64,000 nucleotides of DNA from Bacteroidota bacterium (GCA_023461035.1 JAEWOD010000032.1:1-64000), one strand, 5' to 3'; positions 1 to 8,355 are shown, numbered from the stretch's first letter. Notes: generated from the sequence alone by a model not told the origin. Program-made: numbers and translations.

Positions 1-118
1 CCGTCCAGCCATGCCCGAACACGTTATGAGAAAGCAACCTGATTTCTAAATCGGAAGTATAACCAGTATAGTGCCTGTTGTACTTTTCAGAGAATAATAT
101 GTAAACTGTAAATTTCAT
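1..118 (-). CDS. GIY-YIG nuclease family protein, N-terminal part only
   Basis: The minus strand reads an open frame from the ATG at 118 off the left edge of the window, 39 codons. It begins MKFTVYILFSEKYNRHYTGY and continues TSDLEIRLLSHN. Small stand-alone GIY-YIG endonuclease-like proteins (COG2827, UvrC-N type) start this way: VYIL is the V/GIY position, YTGYT the YIG position, and the following RL..HN the conserved arginine helix. The role of these small proteins in Flavobacteriia is not settled. The start codon lies two bases after the T-run of the tRNA terminator, so there is little room for a promoter of its own. Family assignment is good; function and full length cannot be judged here. 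Confidence 0.7.
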   Translation of the reverse strand, partial: MKFTVYILFSEKYNRHYTGYTSDLEIRLLSHNVFGHGWT

Positions 119-120
119 CA

Positions 121-155
121 AAAAAAAAATCCCGATAATAAATTATCAGGATTTT
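121..155 (-). terminator. Rho-independent terminator after tRNA-Met
   Basis: On the minus strand a stem, AATCC-GATAAT pairing with ATTATC-GGATT, ends in nine T residues. It starts two bases after the tRNA 3' end. Confidence 0.75.
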
Positions 156-156
156 G

Positions 157-230
157 TAGCGAAGGGGGGAATTGAACCCCCGACCTCAGGGTTATGAATC
201 CTGCGCTCTAACCACCTGAGCTACCTCGCC
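157..230 (-). tRNA. tRNA-Met (anticodon CAT)
   Basis: The minus strand folds as a 74-nt tRNA. The acceptor stem is GGCGAGG/CTTCGCT with A as discriminator, the D arm GCTC/GAGC, the anticodon loop TTCATAA and the T arm GGGGG-TTCAATT-CCCCC. CCA is not encoded. The anticodon stem has one A-C mismatch next to the loop. The first acceptor pair is G-U rather than the unpaired C-A of initiator tRNA, and the anticodon stem lacks three G-C pairs, so this is more likely elongator Met; a tRNA-Ile with modified CAT cannot be excluded. Confidence 0.92.
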
Positions 231-246
231 TCGTTTTAAAGGACTG

Positions 247-278
247 CAAATATAGAATCTTCTTTTAAATCATCAAAA
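247..278 (-). promoter_or_regulatory. Consensus Bacteroidota promoter of tRNA-Met
   Basis: The minus strand reads TTTTG, 19 bases, TATATTTG, an exact match to the Bacteroidota -33/-7 consensus. It lies 16 bases upstream of the tRNA 5' end. Confidence 0.8.
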
Positions 279-292
279 CTTATATAAAAAAG

Positions 293-323
293 TTTGGGGA
301 TATAAGTGTATTTTATATATTGC
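293..323 (+). promoter_or_regulatory. Probable promoter of the START-like gene
   Basis: TTTG at 293-296, 19 bases, then TATATTGC at 316-323, one step from the TAnnTTTG consensus. It is divergent from the tRNA promoter and 19 bases before the ATG at 343. Confidence 0.5.
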
Positions 324-342
324 AACCCAATTTAAAAGAAAC

Positions 343-723
343 ATGGCCAGAGAAAAATTTCAATCGGAATTTGTAATAAATGCATCTCCTTCACTGCTTT
401 ACAATTATATTTCAAATCCTTCAGGACTGTCAGAATGGTTTGCGGATAACGTCAATTCACGCGGGGAGAAATATACTTTTATCTGGGATGGAGACGAACA
501 GTCTGCTTTTTTGATGAAAAGCAAGCAGGATACCTATGTGAGATTTCAGTGGGAAGATGATGAGGATACGAAATATTTCTTTGAACTGAATATCGTAGAA
601 GATGATTTGACCGGTGATGTTTCACTGATGATTACCGACTTTGCAGATTCAGACGAGTTGGAAGAATCCAAATTACTTTGGGAAAGCCAGATTGAGGATT
701 TGAAAAAAATACTGGGTTCATAG
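343..723 (+). CDS. START-like (SRPBCC) domain protein
   Basis: A 126-residue soluble protein without a signal peptide. It is a single helix-grip domain: a first strand (FQSEFVINASPSLLYNYISN), the typical 'GLSEWFADNV' turn, a run of strands ending in acidic loops, and a long C-terminal helix (LLWESQIEDLKKIL). This matches the small START-like proteins conserved next to a class IV aminotransferase gene in Flavobacteriia. The fold binds hydrophobic ligands in general, but the ligand here is unknown. The next gene follows after 15 bases, so the two are probably co-transcribed. Confidence 0.8.
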   Translation: MAREKFQSEFVINASPSLLYNYISNPSGLSEWFADNVNSRGEKYTFIWDGDEQSAFLMKSKQDTYVRFQWEDDEDTKYFFELNIVEDDLTGDVSLMITDFADSDELEESKLLWESQIEDLKKILGS

Positions 724-738
724 CCAAAATCTAACTTC

Positions 739-1578
739 GTGAAATTCATTTTTAACGGAAACTTTTTTGATGAAGCAGATGCCCTTTTCGGGAAAATAAA
801 CCGTGCGTTTTTATATGGTGATTATATTTCGGAATCCGTAAAAGTAGCAGACGGAAATCCTTTGCTTTGGGAAGAACATTATTTTAATTTGATGGCTTCC
901 ATGCGTATTTTTAGGATGAAAATCCCTTTGAACTTCACCCAGGAATTTCTGGAAGACGAAATCAAAAAATTGGTACAGGAGAATAAAATTTCTCATGCAA
1001 AAATTCAAATAAGCGTTTATCGGAATGCAGACAAAGATGATTTACTGACCAGATCTACTGTATCTTACCTGATTGAAATTTTGAAAAAAAATATTTCTGC
1101 AGAATATATTTGGCGAAATGAGCCATCCGAAATCGAAATTTTTAAAGATTATTCGATAAACCCAAGTTTCTTTACCCAAGTTAATTCTCACAAACCGGAA
1201 GAAATCATTGCCCGGGCGTTTATGCAGGAAAATGAATACGATGATTTGGTGTTGTTAAACCCCGAAAAACGCATAGCCCGGACACTTAGAGGGAATCCCT
1301 TTTTGATTCAGGGAAATCTCATCAAAACACCAAAAATTTCAGAAGGTGGAATCAGAAGCGTAACCCGAAATCACTTATGTAAACTGATTGCCAAATTGGA
1401 GAATTTCAAGCTGGAGGAAACCGATATTTTTCCATTTGAATTACAGAAAACCGAAGAAGTTTTTATCTGTTTGGAGAGCGAAGGCATTCTGTCCATTCAT
1501 CAAAACCGAAAGAAAAATTATACAACTGAAGTGACGGGAAAAGTTATAGAATTATTGAACAACAGAATTAATGAATGA
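739..1578 (+). CDS. Class IV aminotransferase homologue, apparently lacking the PLP lysine
   Basis: A 279-residue protein of the branched-chain aminotransferase / aminodeoxychorismate lyase fold. The N-terminal RAFLYGD motif, the HYFNLMASM helix and the late SEGGIRSVTR motif (GITR position) are all present. In active members a lysine lies about 13 residues before the conserved 'DxxLLLN' strand, in a K-x-x-N context. Here the segment FFTQVNSHKPEEII has V and H at those places, and the glutamate of the following 'xVTE' motif is replaced by R (RIARTLRGN). The only Lys nearby (in SHKPEE) is displaced by four residues. The start is the GTG at 739; the first internal ATG would remove the RAFLYGD motif. 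It may be a non-catalytic or repurposed member. Confidence 0.75.
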   Translation: MKFIFNGNFFDEADALFGKINRAFLYGDYISESVKVADGNPLLWEEHYFNLMASMRIFRMKIPLNFTQEFLEDEIKKLVQENKISHAKIQISVYRNADKDDLLTRSTVSYLIEILKKNISAEYIWRNEPSEIEIFKDYSINPSFFTQVNSHKPEEIIARAFMQENEYDDLVLLNPEKRIARTLRGNPFLIQGNLIKTPKISEGGIRSVTRNHLCKLIAKLENFKLEETDIFPFELQKTEEVFICLESEGILSIHQNRKKNYTTEVTGKVIELLNNRINE

Positions 1579-1626
1579 TTTAGAAGAATCTTCAAATTCT
1601 CAAATCCATAAATCTTCAAATTAGAA

Positions 1627-2178
1627 TCAATTCATCGTCGGATCAGCAGGCGTATTGAGCCAGATGAGATGCTCACCTCCCAGTTTTTTCATTTGCATAC
1701 GCCATAGATTATTGTCCCAATCCCTGAAAATATCCAAGTCGTCTTCTATCACGATCCAAGCATTTTCTTCCACTTCTGACTGCAATTGGTTTTCGCCCCA
1801 ACCGCTATAACCCAGATAAAACCGAATTTCGTCTTCGGTAATCAAATCATTATTAATGGCGTTTTTGACATCTTCATATTCGCCTGACCAATAAAGACCA
1901 TTTGAGATGGGTTCGGAATTTCTAATCAAATCGGGACGTTTGTGAAGATAATAAAGATTTTGGGTTTCAACCGGTCCTCCTTCATAAACCGTAAAATCAG
2001 ATTCCAGTTCGGAAACATATAAATTGACGGAATGATTCAGGGGTTTATTTAAAATGAATCCGACTGAACCGGACTCATTATGATCGGTGATAAGAACCAC
2101 AGACCGATTAAAAGTCAAATCATACAATGCCGGTTGAGCAATGAGTATATTTCCTTTTGTAATCGTTTTAATTTGCAC
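1627..2178 (-). CDS. YqgE/AlgH family protein
   Basis: The frame reads KGNILIAQPALYDLTFNRSV, then GSVGFILNKPLN, GGPVETQNLYYLH and FYLGYSGWGENQL, the signature segments of the UPF0301 (YqgE/AlgH) family. Length from the chosen start is 183 residues, normal for the family. An ATG at 2271 also lies in frame but would add 31 unrelated residues and overlap divergent pdxH. The GTG at 2178 gives the usual short N-terminus and leaves 53 bases between the two starts. The biochemical role of the family is unclear. Confidence 0.85.
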   Translation of the reverse strand: MQIKTITKGNILIAQPALYDLTFNRSVVLITDHNESGSVGFILNKPLNHSVNLYVSELESDFTVYEGGPVETQNLYYLHKRPDLIRNSEPISNGLYWSGEYEDVKNAINNDLITEDEIRFYLGYSGWGENQLQSEVEENAWIVIEDDLDIFRDWDNNLWRMQMKKLGGEHLIWLNTPADPTMN

Positions 2179-2231
2179 TAAGTTTGGATTAAAATTTAAC
2201 GTCTGTTTGATAAAGTTAAAAAAAAAATCGA

Positions 2232-2876
2232 ATGAAACAAGACTTAAGTGATAAAAGAAAGGACTATTCACAAAATTTTATAGATTTTGCCGGCCTTCCG
2301 GTAAATCCGATGGATATGTTCCGGGATTGGTATCATCTTGCTACAACATCAGACTTGATTGCGGAGCCTTATGCAATGAGTTTGGCTACGGTAGGGGAAG
2401 ATGGATTTCCACGCACGCGAATTGTATTGCTTCGTGAAATCAATCAGAATGGCTTTATTTTTTATACCAATTATAATAGTCAAAAAGGAAAATCCATCGC
2501 TGAAAATCAGAAGATATGTATTTCCTTTTTCTGGGATAAATTGGAAAAACAAGTCATCATAAAAGGATCGGCTGAAAAAATTGAAGCTCAAAAATCTGAC
2601 GAATATTTCCACAAACGACCGGTGGAGAGCCAGATTGGAGCTTTGGTTTCTTCACAAAGTGCCGTTATCGAAATGGATTATGATCTGAATGAAGAGGTAA
2701 AAAAACTGAGTCTGGAATTTGAAGGAAAAATAGTTCCGCGGCCCGCTAATTGGGGAGGATATTTAGTAAAGCCAATAGAAATTGAGTTTTGGCAAGGCCG
2801 CCCAAGTCGTTTGCATGACAGAGTCCGATTTAGACTGGACAATGGTAATTGGAAAAAGGAACGTTTAGCTCCATAG
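2232..2876 (+). CDS. pdxH: Pyridoxamine 5'-phosphate oxidase
   Basis: A 214-residue cytosolic flavoprotein that oxidises pyridoxine or pyridoxamine 5'-phosphate to PLP using FMN and oxygen. The FMN-binding segments are readable: PRTRIVLLREI, FIFYTNYNSQKGKSIAEN and the C-terminal WQGRPSRLHDR substrate/FMN motif. Length and motif order match the family. It is divergent from yqgE and ends before a bidirectional terminator shared with the HU gene. Confidence 0.95.
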   Translation: MKQDLSDKRKDYSQNFIDFAGLPVNPMDMFRDWYHLATTSDLIAEPYAMSLATVGEDGFPRTRIVLLREINQNGFIFYTNYNSQKGKSIAENQKICISFFWDKLEKQVIIKGSAEKIEAQKSDEYFHKRPVESQIGALVSSQSAVIEMDYDLNEEVKKLSLEFEGKIVPRPANWGGYLVKPIEIEFWQGRPSRLHDRVRFRLDNGNWKKERLAP

Positions 2877-2878
2877 CA

Positions 2879-2914
2879 AAAAAAAATCCTTTCAGCCTGA
2901 AAGGATTTTTTTTT
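2879..2914. terminator. Bidirectional terminator between pdxH and HU
   Basis: Perfect 9-bp stem AATCCTTTC/GAAAGGATT, with an A-run before it and a T-run after it. It serves the converging pdxH (+) and HU (-) transcripts. Confidence 0.85.
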
Positions 2915-2930
2915 GAAATCGAAACCCGAT

Positions 2931-3215
2931 TTATTTTTTCTTTCCGTCAACCGCAGATGACAATTCTGAACCCGCTTTAAATTTAGCTACTGTTTTTGCG
3001 GCAATTTTGATGGTCTTTTTTGTCTGTGGGTTAATCCCGTTTCTTGCACTTCTTTTTGAAGTTGAAAATGTTCCGAAACCTACCAATGAAACTTTATCGC
3101 CTTTTTTCAGAGCTTTTGTTACACTTCCAGTAAATGAATCCAAAGCTTTTTTTGCCGCTGCTTTAGATATCCCGGCGTCTGCTGCCATTGCGTCGATTAA
3201 TTCTGATTTGTTCAT
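2931..3215 (-). CDS. HU family DNA-binding protein
   Basis: A 94-residue basic nucleoid protein. MNKSELIDAMAADAGISK begins the helical dimerisation part, VSLVGFGTFS is the central strand, and RNGINPQTKKTIKI is the DNA-gripping arm with the conserved Pro. The start at 3215 is chosen because it gives the canonical MNKSELI N-terminus; an upstream in-frame ATG at 3266 would place the promoter -7 element inside the coding region. Confidence 0.95.
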   Translation of the reverse strand: MNKSELIDAMAADAGISKAAAKKALDSFTGSVTKALKKGDKVSLVGFGTFSTSKRSARNGINPQTKKTIKIAAKTVAKFKAGSELSSAVDGKKK

Positions 3216-3247
3216 AATTCTAAAGATTTTTTTTGATTTATTATACA

Positions 3248-3277
3248 CAAATATAGACGAATCCATTATTCAAGCAA
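3248..3277 (-). promoter_or_regulatory. Consensus promoter of the HU gene
   Basis: The minus strand shows TTG, exactly 19 bases, then TATATTTG. The -7 element ends 32 bases upstream of the HU start codon and fixes the start at 3215. Confidence 0.75.
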
Positions 3278-3366
3278 GATTTAGCCTATTAAATTTAACT
3301 TTTTTGTTGAAAAAATAGCAAGATTTGTTAATAACCACGACCCTTTATGTCTGTTTTTCAGATGAT

Positions 3367-4308
3367 TTACTTTATTTTCCATCCGTTTTTATCATGGATG
3401 CCGTTTATGAAATCTTTATCCGTCATCTTTTTTTTACCTTCCGGTTGCAATTCTTCTACGAAATAATTACCATCGGAAAGTTGAATTTTAATCCGGTTTT
3501 GTTCAAATGAAATTTCGCCAAAACTTTCATTCGAATTTGTATTCTTTTCAACATGACCTTTGTAAATCCTGACAGATTTGGATTCGTTGTCTTTTGTGAA
3601 ATTTGTCCAGGCAACCGGATAGGGACTGAGTCCGCGGATTTTATTTTGAATATTTTCTATCGGTTCGGACCAATCAATTTTACAGTCTTCTTTAAAAATT
3701 TTAGGAGCCGGTTTCAGTTCTCCCGGATTTTCCTGCGGTTGAGGTTGAATGGAATTGTTTTCCAATCCGTCGAGCGTGTCAATGATTAATTTTTTTCCGG
3801 TTTTTGCCAATTTATCATGCAGCGTTCCTGCATCATCCACAGGAAGTATCTCTACTTTTTCTTTTAATAAAATGTTTCCGGTGTCAATCTTTTCGTCAAT
3901 CAAAAAAGTCGTCACGCCGGTTTCGGTTTCACCGTTTATAATTGCCCAATTAATAGGCGCAGCACCCCGATATTGAGGTAGGAGCGAAGCATGCAGATTA
4001 AATGTTCCTTTTTTCGGAATCTGCCAAACTTCTTTGGGAAGCATCCGAAAAGCCACCACCACAAATGCATCCGCGTTCAACAATTCTAAATCCTCTACAA
4101 ATTCCGGATTTTTCAGTTTTTCCGGCTGAAGCAATTTCAGATTCTTTTCAATTGCCAATTTGGCAACTGCAGACTGGGAAAGCTTTTGTCCGCGTCCGGC
4201 GGGTTTGTCAGGAACGGTAATGACGCCCACTACTTCATGTTTACTATTTACAATTTCTTCCAGACAAATCGCCGCAAATTCGGGCGTTCCCATAAAAACT
4301 ACTTTCAT
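3367..4308 (-). CDS. fmt: Methionyl-tRNA formyltransferase
   Basis: A 313-residue enzyme that formylates initiator Met-tRNA using 10-formyl-tetrahydrofolate. The N-terminal Rossmann part starts MKVVFMGTPEFA. The catalytic triad context is present: N104 and H106 in FNLHASLLPQYRGAAPINWA and D142 in KIDTG. The C-terminal tRNA-binding domain (IRGLSPYPVAWTNF) is complete. The gene lies in tandem with HU, 151 bases upstream of it. Confidence 0.97.
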   Translation of the reverse strand: MKVVFMGTPEFAAICLEEIVNSKHEVVGVITVPDKPAGRGQKLSQSAVAKLAIEKNLKLLQPEKLKNPEFVEDLELLNADAFVVVAFRMLPKEVWQIPKKGTFNLHASLLPQYRGAAPINWAIINGETETGVTTFLIDEKIDTGNILLKEKVEILPVDDAGTLHDKLAKTGKKLIIDTLDGLENNSIQPQPQENPGELKPAPKIFKEDCKIDWSEPIENIQNKIRGLSPYPVAWTNFTKDNESKSVRIYKGHVEKNTNSNESFGEISFEQNRIKIQLSDGNYFVEELQPEGKKKMTDKDFINGIHDKNGWKIK

Positions 4309-4460
4309 TAAATAAATGTTATCAACTTATTAAAGGATAAAGATAGTAAATGTGAAATCATTTGGAATTACAGCTCTTTCGATTTAGAATAATCGATTTC
4401 TAAATCTCAATTAATGAACAAATTATTATTATTTATGCTCTGATAATGATTAATAAAAAC

Positions 4461-4468
4461 TAAATTTG
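4461..4468 (+). promoter_or_regulatory. Candidate -7 element for the secreted-protein pair
   Basis: TAAATTTG matches TAnnTTTG and lies 42 bases before the ATG at 4511. No good -33 TTG is seen at the right spacing. Confidence 0.35.
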
Positions 4469-4510
4469 GAGTAATTGAAATTATTTTTTAACAATTAATC
4501 TTAATATCTC

Positions 4511-4891
4511 ATGAATTTAAAACGACTTTTTTTATTAAATGTAATGTTGCTTTTTTCTGCCGTTGCATTTTCACAAACAACATCTGATTCGCAGCAAAGT
4601 TCTTTGCCGGGAAATGAGGTTCACGACAAATTATTTTATTTATTAAATGACAGCAAAAATACGGTGTTACCCCAAACCGAAATTGATTTGCTTCAATCTA
4701 TTAATGATCAGGATGATATTGCCGCTAAAATGTTTACCTACCGTAGCTCAATTTTAAAGGTGCTTTACAATCCGGCAATCAGCAAGCAGGATAAAGTATT
4801 TATCTGTCAGCATTTTGTGGAGCAAGATACCGATGCTATTTCACCTATAAAATCTACCCTGCAACAACATTTAGATTTGAATTCCAATTAA
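4511..4891 (+). CDS. Small secreted protein of unknown function
   Basis: A 126-residue protein with a signal peptide (LFLLNVMLLFSAVAFSQ, cleavage after AFS). The mature part is about 105 residues, largely predicted helical, with one cysteine (FICQHFVEQ). No T9SS sorting domain or lipobox is present, so a periplasmic location is most likely. I do not recognise a family. It is followed after 54 bases by a T9SS cargo gene on the same strand, and the two may share a transcript. Confidence 0.7.
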   Translation: MNLKRLFLLNVMLLFSAVAFSQTTSDSQQSSLPGNEVHDKLFYLLNDSKNTVLPQTEIDLLQSINDQDDIAAKMFTYRSSILKVLYNPAISKQDKVFICQHFVEQDTDAISPIKSTLQQHLDLNSN

Positions 4892-4945
4892 TTGGAAATT
4901 AAGTTTCTATTTAAATTATCTTAAAAACTTTAATTATTTATTAAA

Positions 4946-5875
4946 ATGTATAAAAAAATTCTATTCTTTTTATTGGTTTGCTCTCAGTTTGCAATAGGCC
5001 AAACCGTATCCGAAATAACCACAACCGGACGTTTCAATACTTGTGATATTCAACCTCAAATTACCATTGAATTCTTACCGGAAAGTGTAGGCTCAGAAAT
5101 TGTTGATGGAAACATAGTATGTACTGACCCATGTGGAGTTACCAAGTTGCGAATCGTCATATCTGATATAAGATGGGATCAAAGTCCGGGTGCTAACTGG
5201 TTTCATGGTTTATTTTTTCCGGCAGGGGATGGTTTAACAGTTTCCGGAATTGTAATGCCTGCCGGATGGAGTGATTTTCCTTCTTGTACAGGTGCTTCAT
5301 GTTCGTATGGTGTGACAGGCGGACAAGGTTTTTATTTTGATGCCACATCATCCAATTCATGCTGTTCTGAAGCAACAGAATCTGACGGAATCCCATCAAA
5401 CAACTATGGAGATATAACGATGGATTGTAGTACACCTATTAGTATTCAATTCGATTTGAGCGTATGTAATAGTACATTTACAGGTAGCACAAGAACTTTT
5501 GTAATGAGTGGAACAGCAGACGGAAATACAGGATGCTGGTCAATAGGAGATGATCTTGATAATACACTTAGCTTTTCAGTAGGTACAGTTCCATGTGATG
5601 ATACATGTAGCGAGCCTTGTGAAGAATTATTAGCAGCTTATGATCAAAATACAGTAACTAAGCTTCAAGTTTATCCTAATCCAAGTAAAGGTGTTTTTGA
5701 ATTCTCAGAAAAAGTAAAAGACATTTCTACGTATGATTTTTCCGGAAAAATTGTAAAAACTCAGAAAAAATTATCAAACAAATTGGATATTTCCCATCTT
5801 CCTAAAGGTACTTATGTAATAATGGGTACAACAGAAGGCGGAAAATCATTTACTAAAAAGGTTATAAAAAACTAA
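4946..5875 (+). CDS. Cysteine-rich T9SS-secreted protein
   Basis: A 309-residue protein with a signal peptide (ILFFLLVCSQFAIGQ) and, at residues about 238-309, a type A T9SS C-terminal sorting domain: VYPNPSKGVFEF, YDFSGKIVK, LPKGTYVI and a KKVIKN end. The mature region between them is cysteine-rich, with paired CTDPC, CTGASC, CC, CW and CDDTCSEPC segments that suggest several disulfides. It should be carried across the outer membrane and anchored or released at the surface. The passenger domain is not recognised. Confidence 0.8.
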   Translation: MYKKILFFLLVCSQFAIGQTVSEITTTGRFNTCDIQPQITIEFLPESVGSEIVDGNIVCTDPCGVTKLRIVISDIRWDQSPGANWFHGLFFPAGDGLTVSGIVMPAGWSDFPSCTGASCSYGVTGGQGFYFDATSSNSCCSEATESDGIPSNNYGDITMDCSTPISIQFDLSVCNSTFTGSTRTFVMSGTADGNTGCWSIGDDLDNTLSFSVGTVPCDDTCSEPCEELLAAYDQNTVTKLQVYPNPSKGVFEFSEKVKDISTYDFSGKIVKTQKKLSNKLDISHLPKGTYVIMGTTEGGKSFTKKVIKN

Positions 5876-5891
5876 ATAAAGTGAAATTTTC

Positions 5892-5933
5892 AAAAAACGC
5901 AGAGGTTGATGAATTTTAACCACTGCGTTTTTT
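5892..5933. terminator. Bidirectional terminator overlapping the recQ 3' end
   Basis: Stem AAAAAACGCAG/CTGCGTTTTTT with a 20-base loop. It lies between the T9SS gene (+) and recQ (-). The right arm and loop encode the last residues and stop codon of RecQ. Confidence 0.75.
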
Positions 5934-7790
5934 AAATAAATCAATTCCTTGGTTTTGAATTAACTCATCATCAGATAATTCTTGTAAAATTGCGAGAACC
6001 GATTCTTTTGGCGAATGTACAAACTGAATGAGTATTTCCTGAATTGTTTTGGGCGAATTGTCTAAAAAATCTAACAGAGATTGCTTGTCTGCAATTGGAT
6101 TTTTGGTTTGGCAAACATCACATTTCCCACAATTTTCCTTTGGTTTTTCTCCGAAATAACGAAGAATTAATTTTTCACGGCAGACTTCGGTTTGAGTTGC
6201 ATAAAAAATCATATCCTGAAGTCTTTTCCATTGTGTGACTTGGAGATTTTCAAACTCTTTCCACACATTATTTTTTAAGTAGTCAGATTCACGCGGACGT
6301 AAAAATACCAGACTTTGCAAATCGCGGCTTCGGTAATACAAATAACCGGTTTCGCTCAATTTATGTAATGTTTTTTTGATTTTTTTTACGGGTTTTTGAA
6401 GTTCTCGGGCAATGAGAAATTCATTGATGGATTTTTCTTGTGAAAGAATCCCAGGATGATTTCGGACTAAATATTCAGTGATTTTAGATTGAATAGATTT
6501 AGAAAAATGAACATATGAAGGATTGGAAATTAATTGGACGGAACTATAACCGGATTTTTTTTGAAATAAAATGATTTCTTTTCGCTCCAAAAAACCTAAA
6601 ACTTTCATGGATTTCAGTTTATCCAATTTGAATTTCTTTACAAATAAATCAAACTGAAATTCAAGTTTTGTTTCCGGTCTTTCATTTTCACCGATCTCGA
6701 AATAATTATAAAACATCCGGCAGATTTGTTCAAATTCATTGCGAGTGGGAAGGCCTGATTTGAATATTTTTTCGGCTTCTTCTACGGCATAAGGTTGCAA
6801 AAACAAAACCACTTCTGCCGTTTTTCCGTCACGTCCCGCCCGGCCGGCTTCTTGTACATAAGCCTCCAGACTGGACGGTAAATCCATGTGAATGACAGTT
6901 CGTACTTCAGGTTTATCGATTCCCATTCCAAAAGCATTGGTCGAAACGATGATTTGATGGTTGCTTTGGGTCCAATTTTCCTGCTTTTTCTTTTTTTCTT
7001 CATGGGGAAGTTTGGCATGAAAAAAATCAGTGTCAATTTCACGGCTTTTCAAAAATTCTGAAATTGAAAAAGTTTGCTTTCTGCTTCTGCAAAAAACAAT
7101 GCCAGAACCGGGATTTCTTTTGAGTTCCAATTCCAGTTCGTCCAATTCATTTTGCGAATTTTCTACCTTATATATTAAATTTTGTCGTTTTAAAGTTGAT
7201 TTAAAAATGTTGGGAGTTTTTAAATGCAGCGCAGAAATGATTTCTTCCTGCGTTTTGGGTGGTGCCGTGGCGGTCAATGCCAATAGATTTGCATGAGGGA
7301 ATATCTCTCTTATTTTATTGATTTTCAAATAAGAAGGTCTGAAATCATGTCCCCATTGTGCGATGCAATGCGCTTCGTCTATGGCAATTAAACTGATTTT
7401 AAGTTCAATGAGATTTTGAATAAATTTTCGGCTTTGCAATCGCTCCGGCGCAACATATAGCAACTTGATTTTTCCCAATTGGCATTTGGCAAAGACAACG
7501 GCGATTTCTTCCGGATTTAATTGAGATGTAATGGATGAGGCACCTATCCCGATTTGGTTTAAATGCTGAACCTGATCCTGCATCAGTGCAATGAGTGGTG
7601 AAATGACTAGTGTTATTCCTTCTGAAATCACCGCCGGAATCTGGTAGCACAAAGATTTTCCACCACCCGTCGGCAAAATCGCCAGGGTATCTTTTCCTTC
7701 TAAAACCGAATCAATGATTTCTTTTTGCGGATGTTTGAAATCCGTATAACCCCAATATTTTTTTAATATTTCTTCTGAAGTTAGCACCAA
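5916..7790 (-). CDS. recQ: ATP-dependent DNA helicase RecQ
   Basis: A 624-residue superfamily 2 helicase. Walker A is ILPTGGGKS (residues 38-46), the DEAH box is at 138-141 (IAIDEAHC), motif III is ALTATAPP, and motifs V-VI include AFGMGIDKPEVR and QEAGRAGRDG. The Zn-binding cysteines follow (EVCREKL, NCGKCDVC). After the winged-helix region the protein ends without an HRDC domain, as in the short RecQ common in Flavobacteriia. Bases 7661-7807, the first 43 codons plus 17 upstream bases, are copied at 12672-12818. Confidence 0.96.
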   Translation of the reverse strand: MVLTSEEILKKYWGYTDFKHPQKEIIDSVLEGKDTLAILPTGGGKSLCYQIPAVISEGITLVISPLIALMQDQVQHLNQIGIGASSITSQLNPEEIAVVFAKCQLGKIKLLYVAPERLQSRKFIQNLIELKISLIAIDEAHCIAQWGHDFRPSYLKINKIREIFPHANLLALTATAPPKTQEEIISALHLKTPNIFKSTLKRQNLIYKVENSQNELDELELELKRNPGSGIVFCRSRKQTFSISEFLKSREIDTDFFHAKLPHEEKKKKQENWTQSNHQIIVSTNAFGMGIDKPEVRTVIHMDLPSSLEAYVQEAGRAGRDGKTAEVVLFLQPYAVEEAEKIFKSGLPTRNEFEQICRMFYNYFEIGENERPETKLEFQFDLFVKKFKLDKLKSMKVLGFLERKEIILFQKKSGYSSVQLISNPSYVHFSKSIQSKITEYLVRNHPGILSQEKSINEFLIARELQKPVKKIKKTLHKLSETGYLYYRSRDLQSLVFLRPRESDYLKNNVWKEFENLQVTQWKRLQDMIFYATQTEVCREKLILRYFGEKPKENCGKCDVCQTKNPIADKQSLLDFLDNSPKTIQEILIQFVHSPKESVLAILQELSDDELIQNQGIDLFKKRSG

Positions 7791-7867
7791 AAGGGTTTTC
7801 GGTAAAAATACGAAAGGAATTCGAATTATATTGGAATTAAGTTTTTGTATATTTAGTCATTTGGATT

Positions 7868-8350
7868 ATGATGGAAAAGGAAGCTTTATTTTATGAAAAA
7901 CAACGGTTTAATCAATGGTGGCTTTGGCTGTTGTTAGCCGTTATCGGTTATTTTATTTTTCAACCTATTTATTTTTTGATTTCGGAAAATGAAGGTTTAA
8001 GCACAGATCAGTGGGTTGGTTTTGTGTTCATCGCTTTGGTGATTTTGCTTTTTGTTTTGGTTAAATTGGAAACGAAGGTTCAGGAAGATGGAATTTATGT
8101 TCGTTTTTTTCCTTTTATTCCGAAATTCAAATTCTATCCGTGGGAAACTATTTCAGTTGCGGTGGTCAGAAAATATTCGCCTCTGATGGAATATGGCGGT
8201 TGGGGCGTTCGCTGGGGTAGAAACGGAACGGCTTATAATGTGAAAGGAAATAAAGGTTTACAATTGAAATTTAAAAATGGAAATGCTTTGCTCATCGGAA
8301 CGCAAAAACCGGACGAATTACAGAAGATTTTGAATCAATTAAAATTTTAA
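7868..8350 (+). CDS. Membrane protein with PH-like cytosolic domain
   Basis: A 160-residue protein. Two transmembrane helices (WLWLLLAVIGYFIFQPIYFL and WVGFVFIALVILLFVLVKL) are followed by about 90 residues of strands with a PH-like pattern: VQEDGIYVRFFPF, FYPWETISVAVVR, GVRWGRNGTAYNV and NALLIGTQKPDELQ. The 'GGWGVRWG..G.AYNV.GN.G' segment resembles small bacterial PH-type membrane proteins; a DUF6141-like assignment is only my impression. A second ATG directly follows the first. It ends 5 bases from the convergent response-regulator gene and is the first gene of module A. Confidence 0.65.
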   Translation: MMEKEALFYEKQRFNQWWLWLLLAVIGYFIFQPIYFLISENEGLSTDQWVGFVFIALVILLFVLVKLETKVQEDGIYVRFFPFIPKFKFYPWETISVAVVRKYSPLMEYGGWGVRWGRNGTAYNVKGNKGLQLKFKNGNALLIGTQKPDELQKILNQLKF

Positions 8351-8355
8351 ATCAT

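Noticed and set aside
121..155. AT-rich dyad as a possible attachment site at the tRNA
   Set aside because: It folds as a plain terminator and no second copy of the tRNA 3' end is seen in the window.
2179..2271. N-terminal extension of YqgE from the ATG at 2271
   Set aside because: 31 unconserved residues overlapping divergent pdxH; the GTG at 2178 fits the family.
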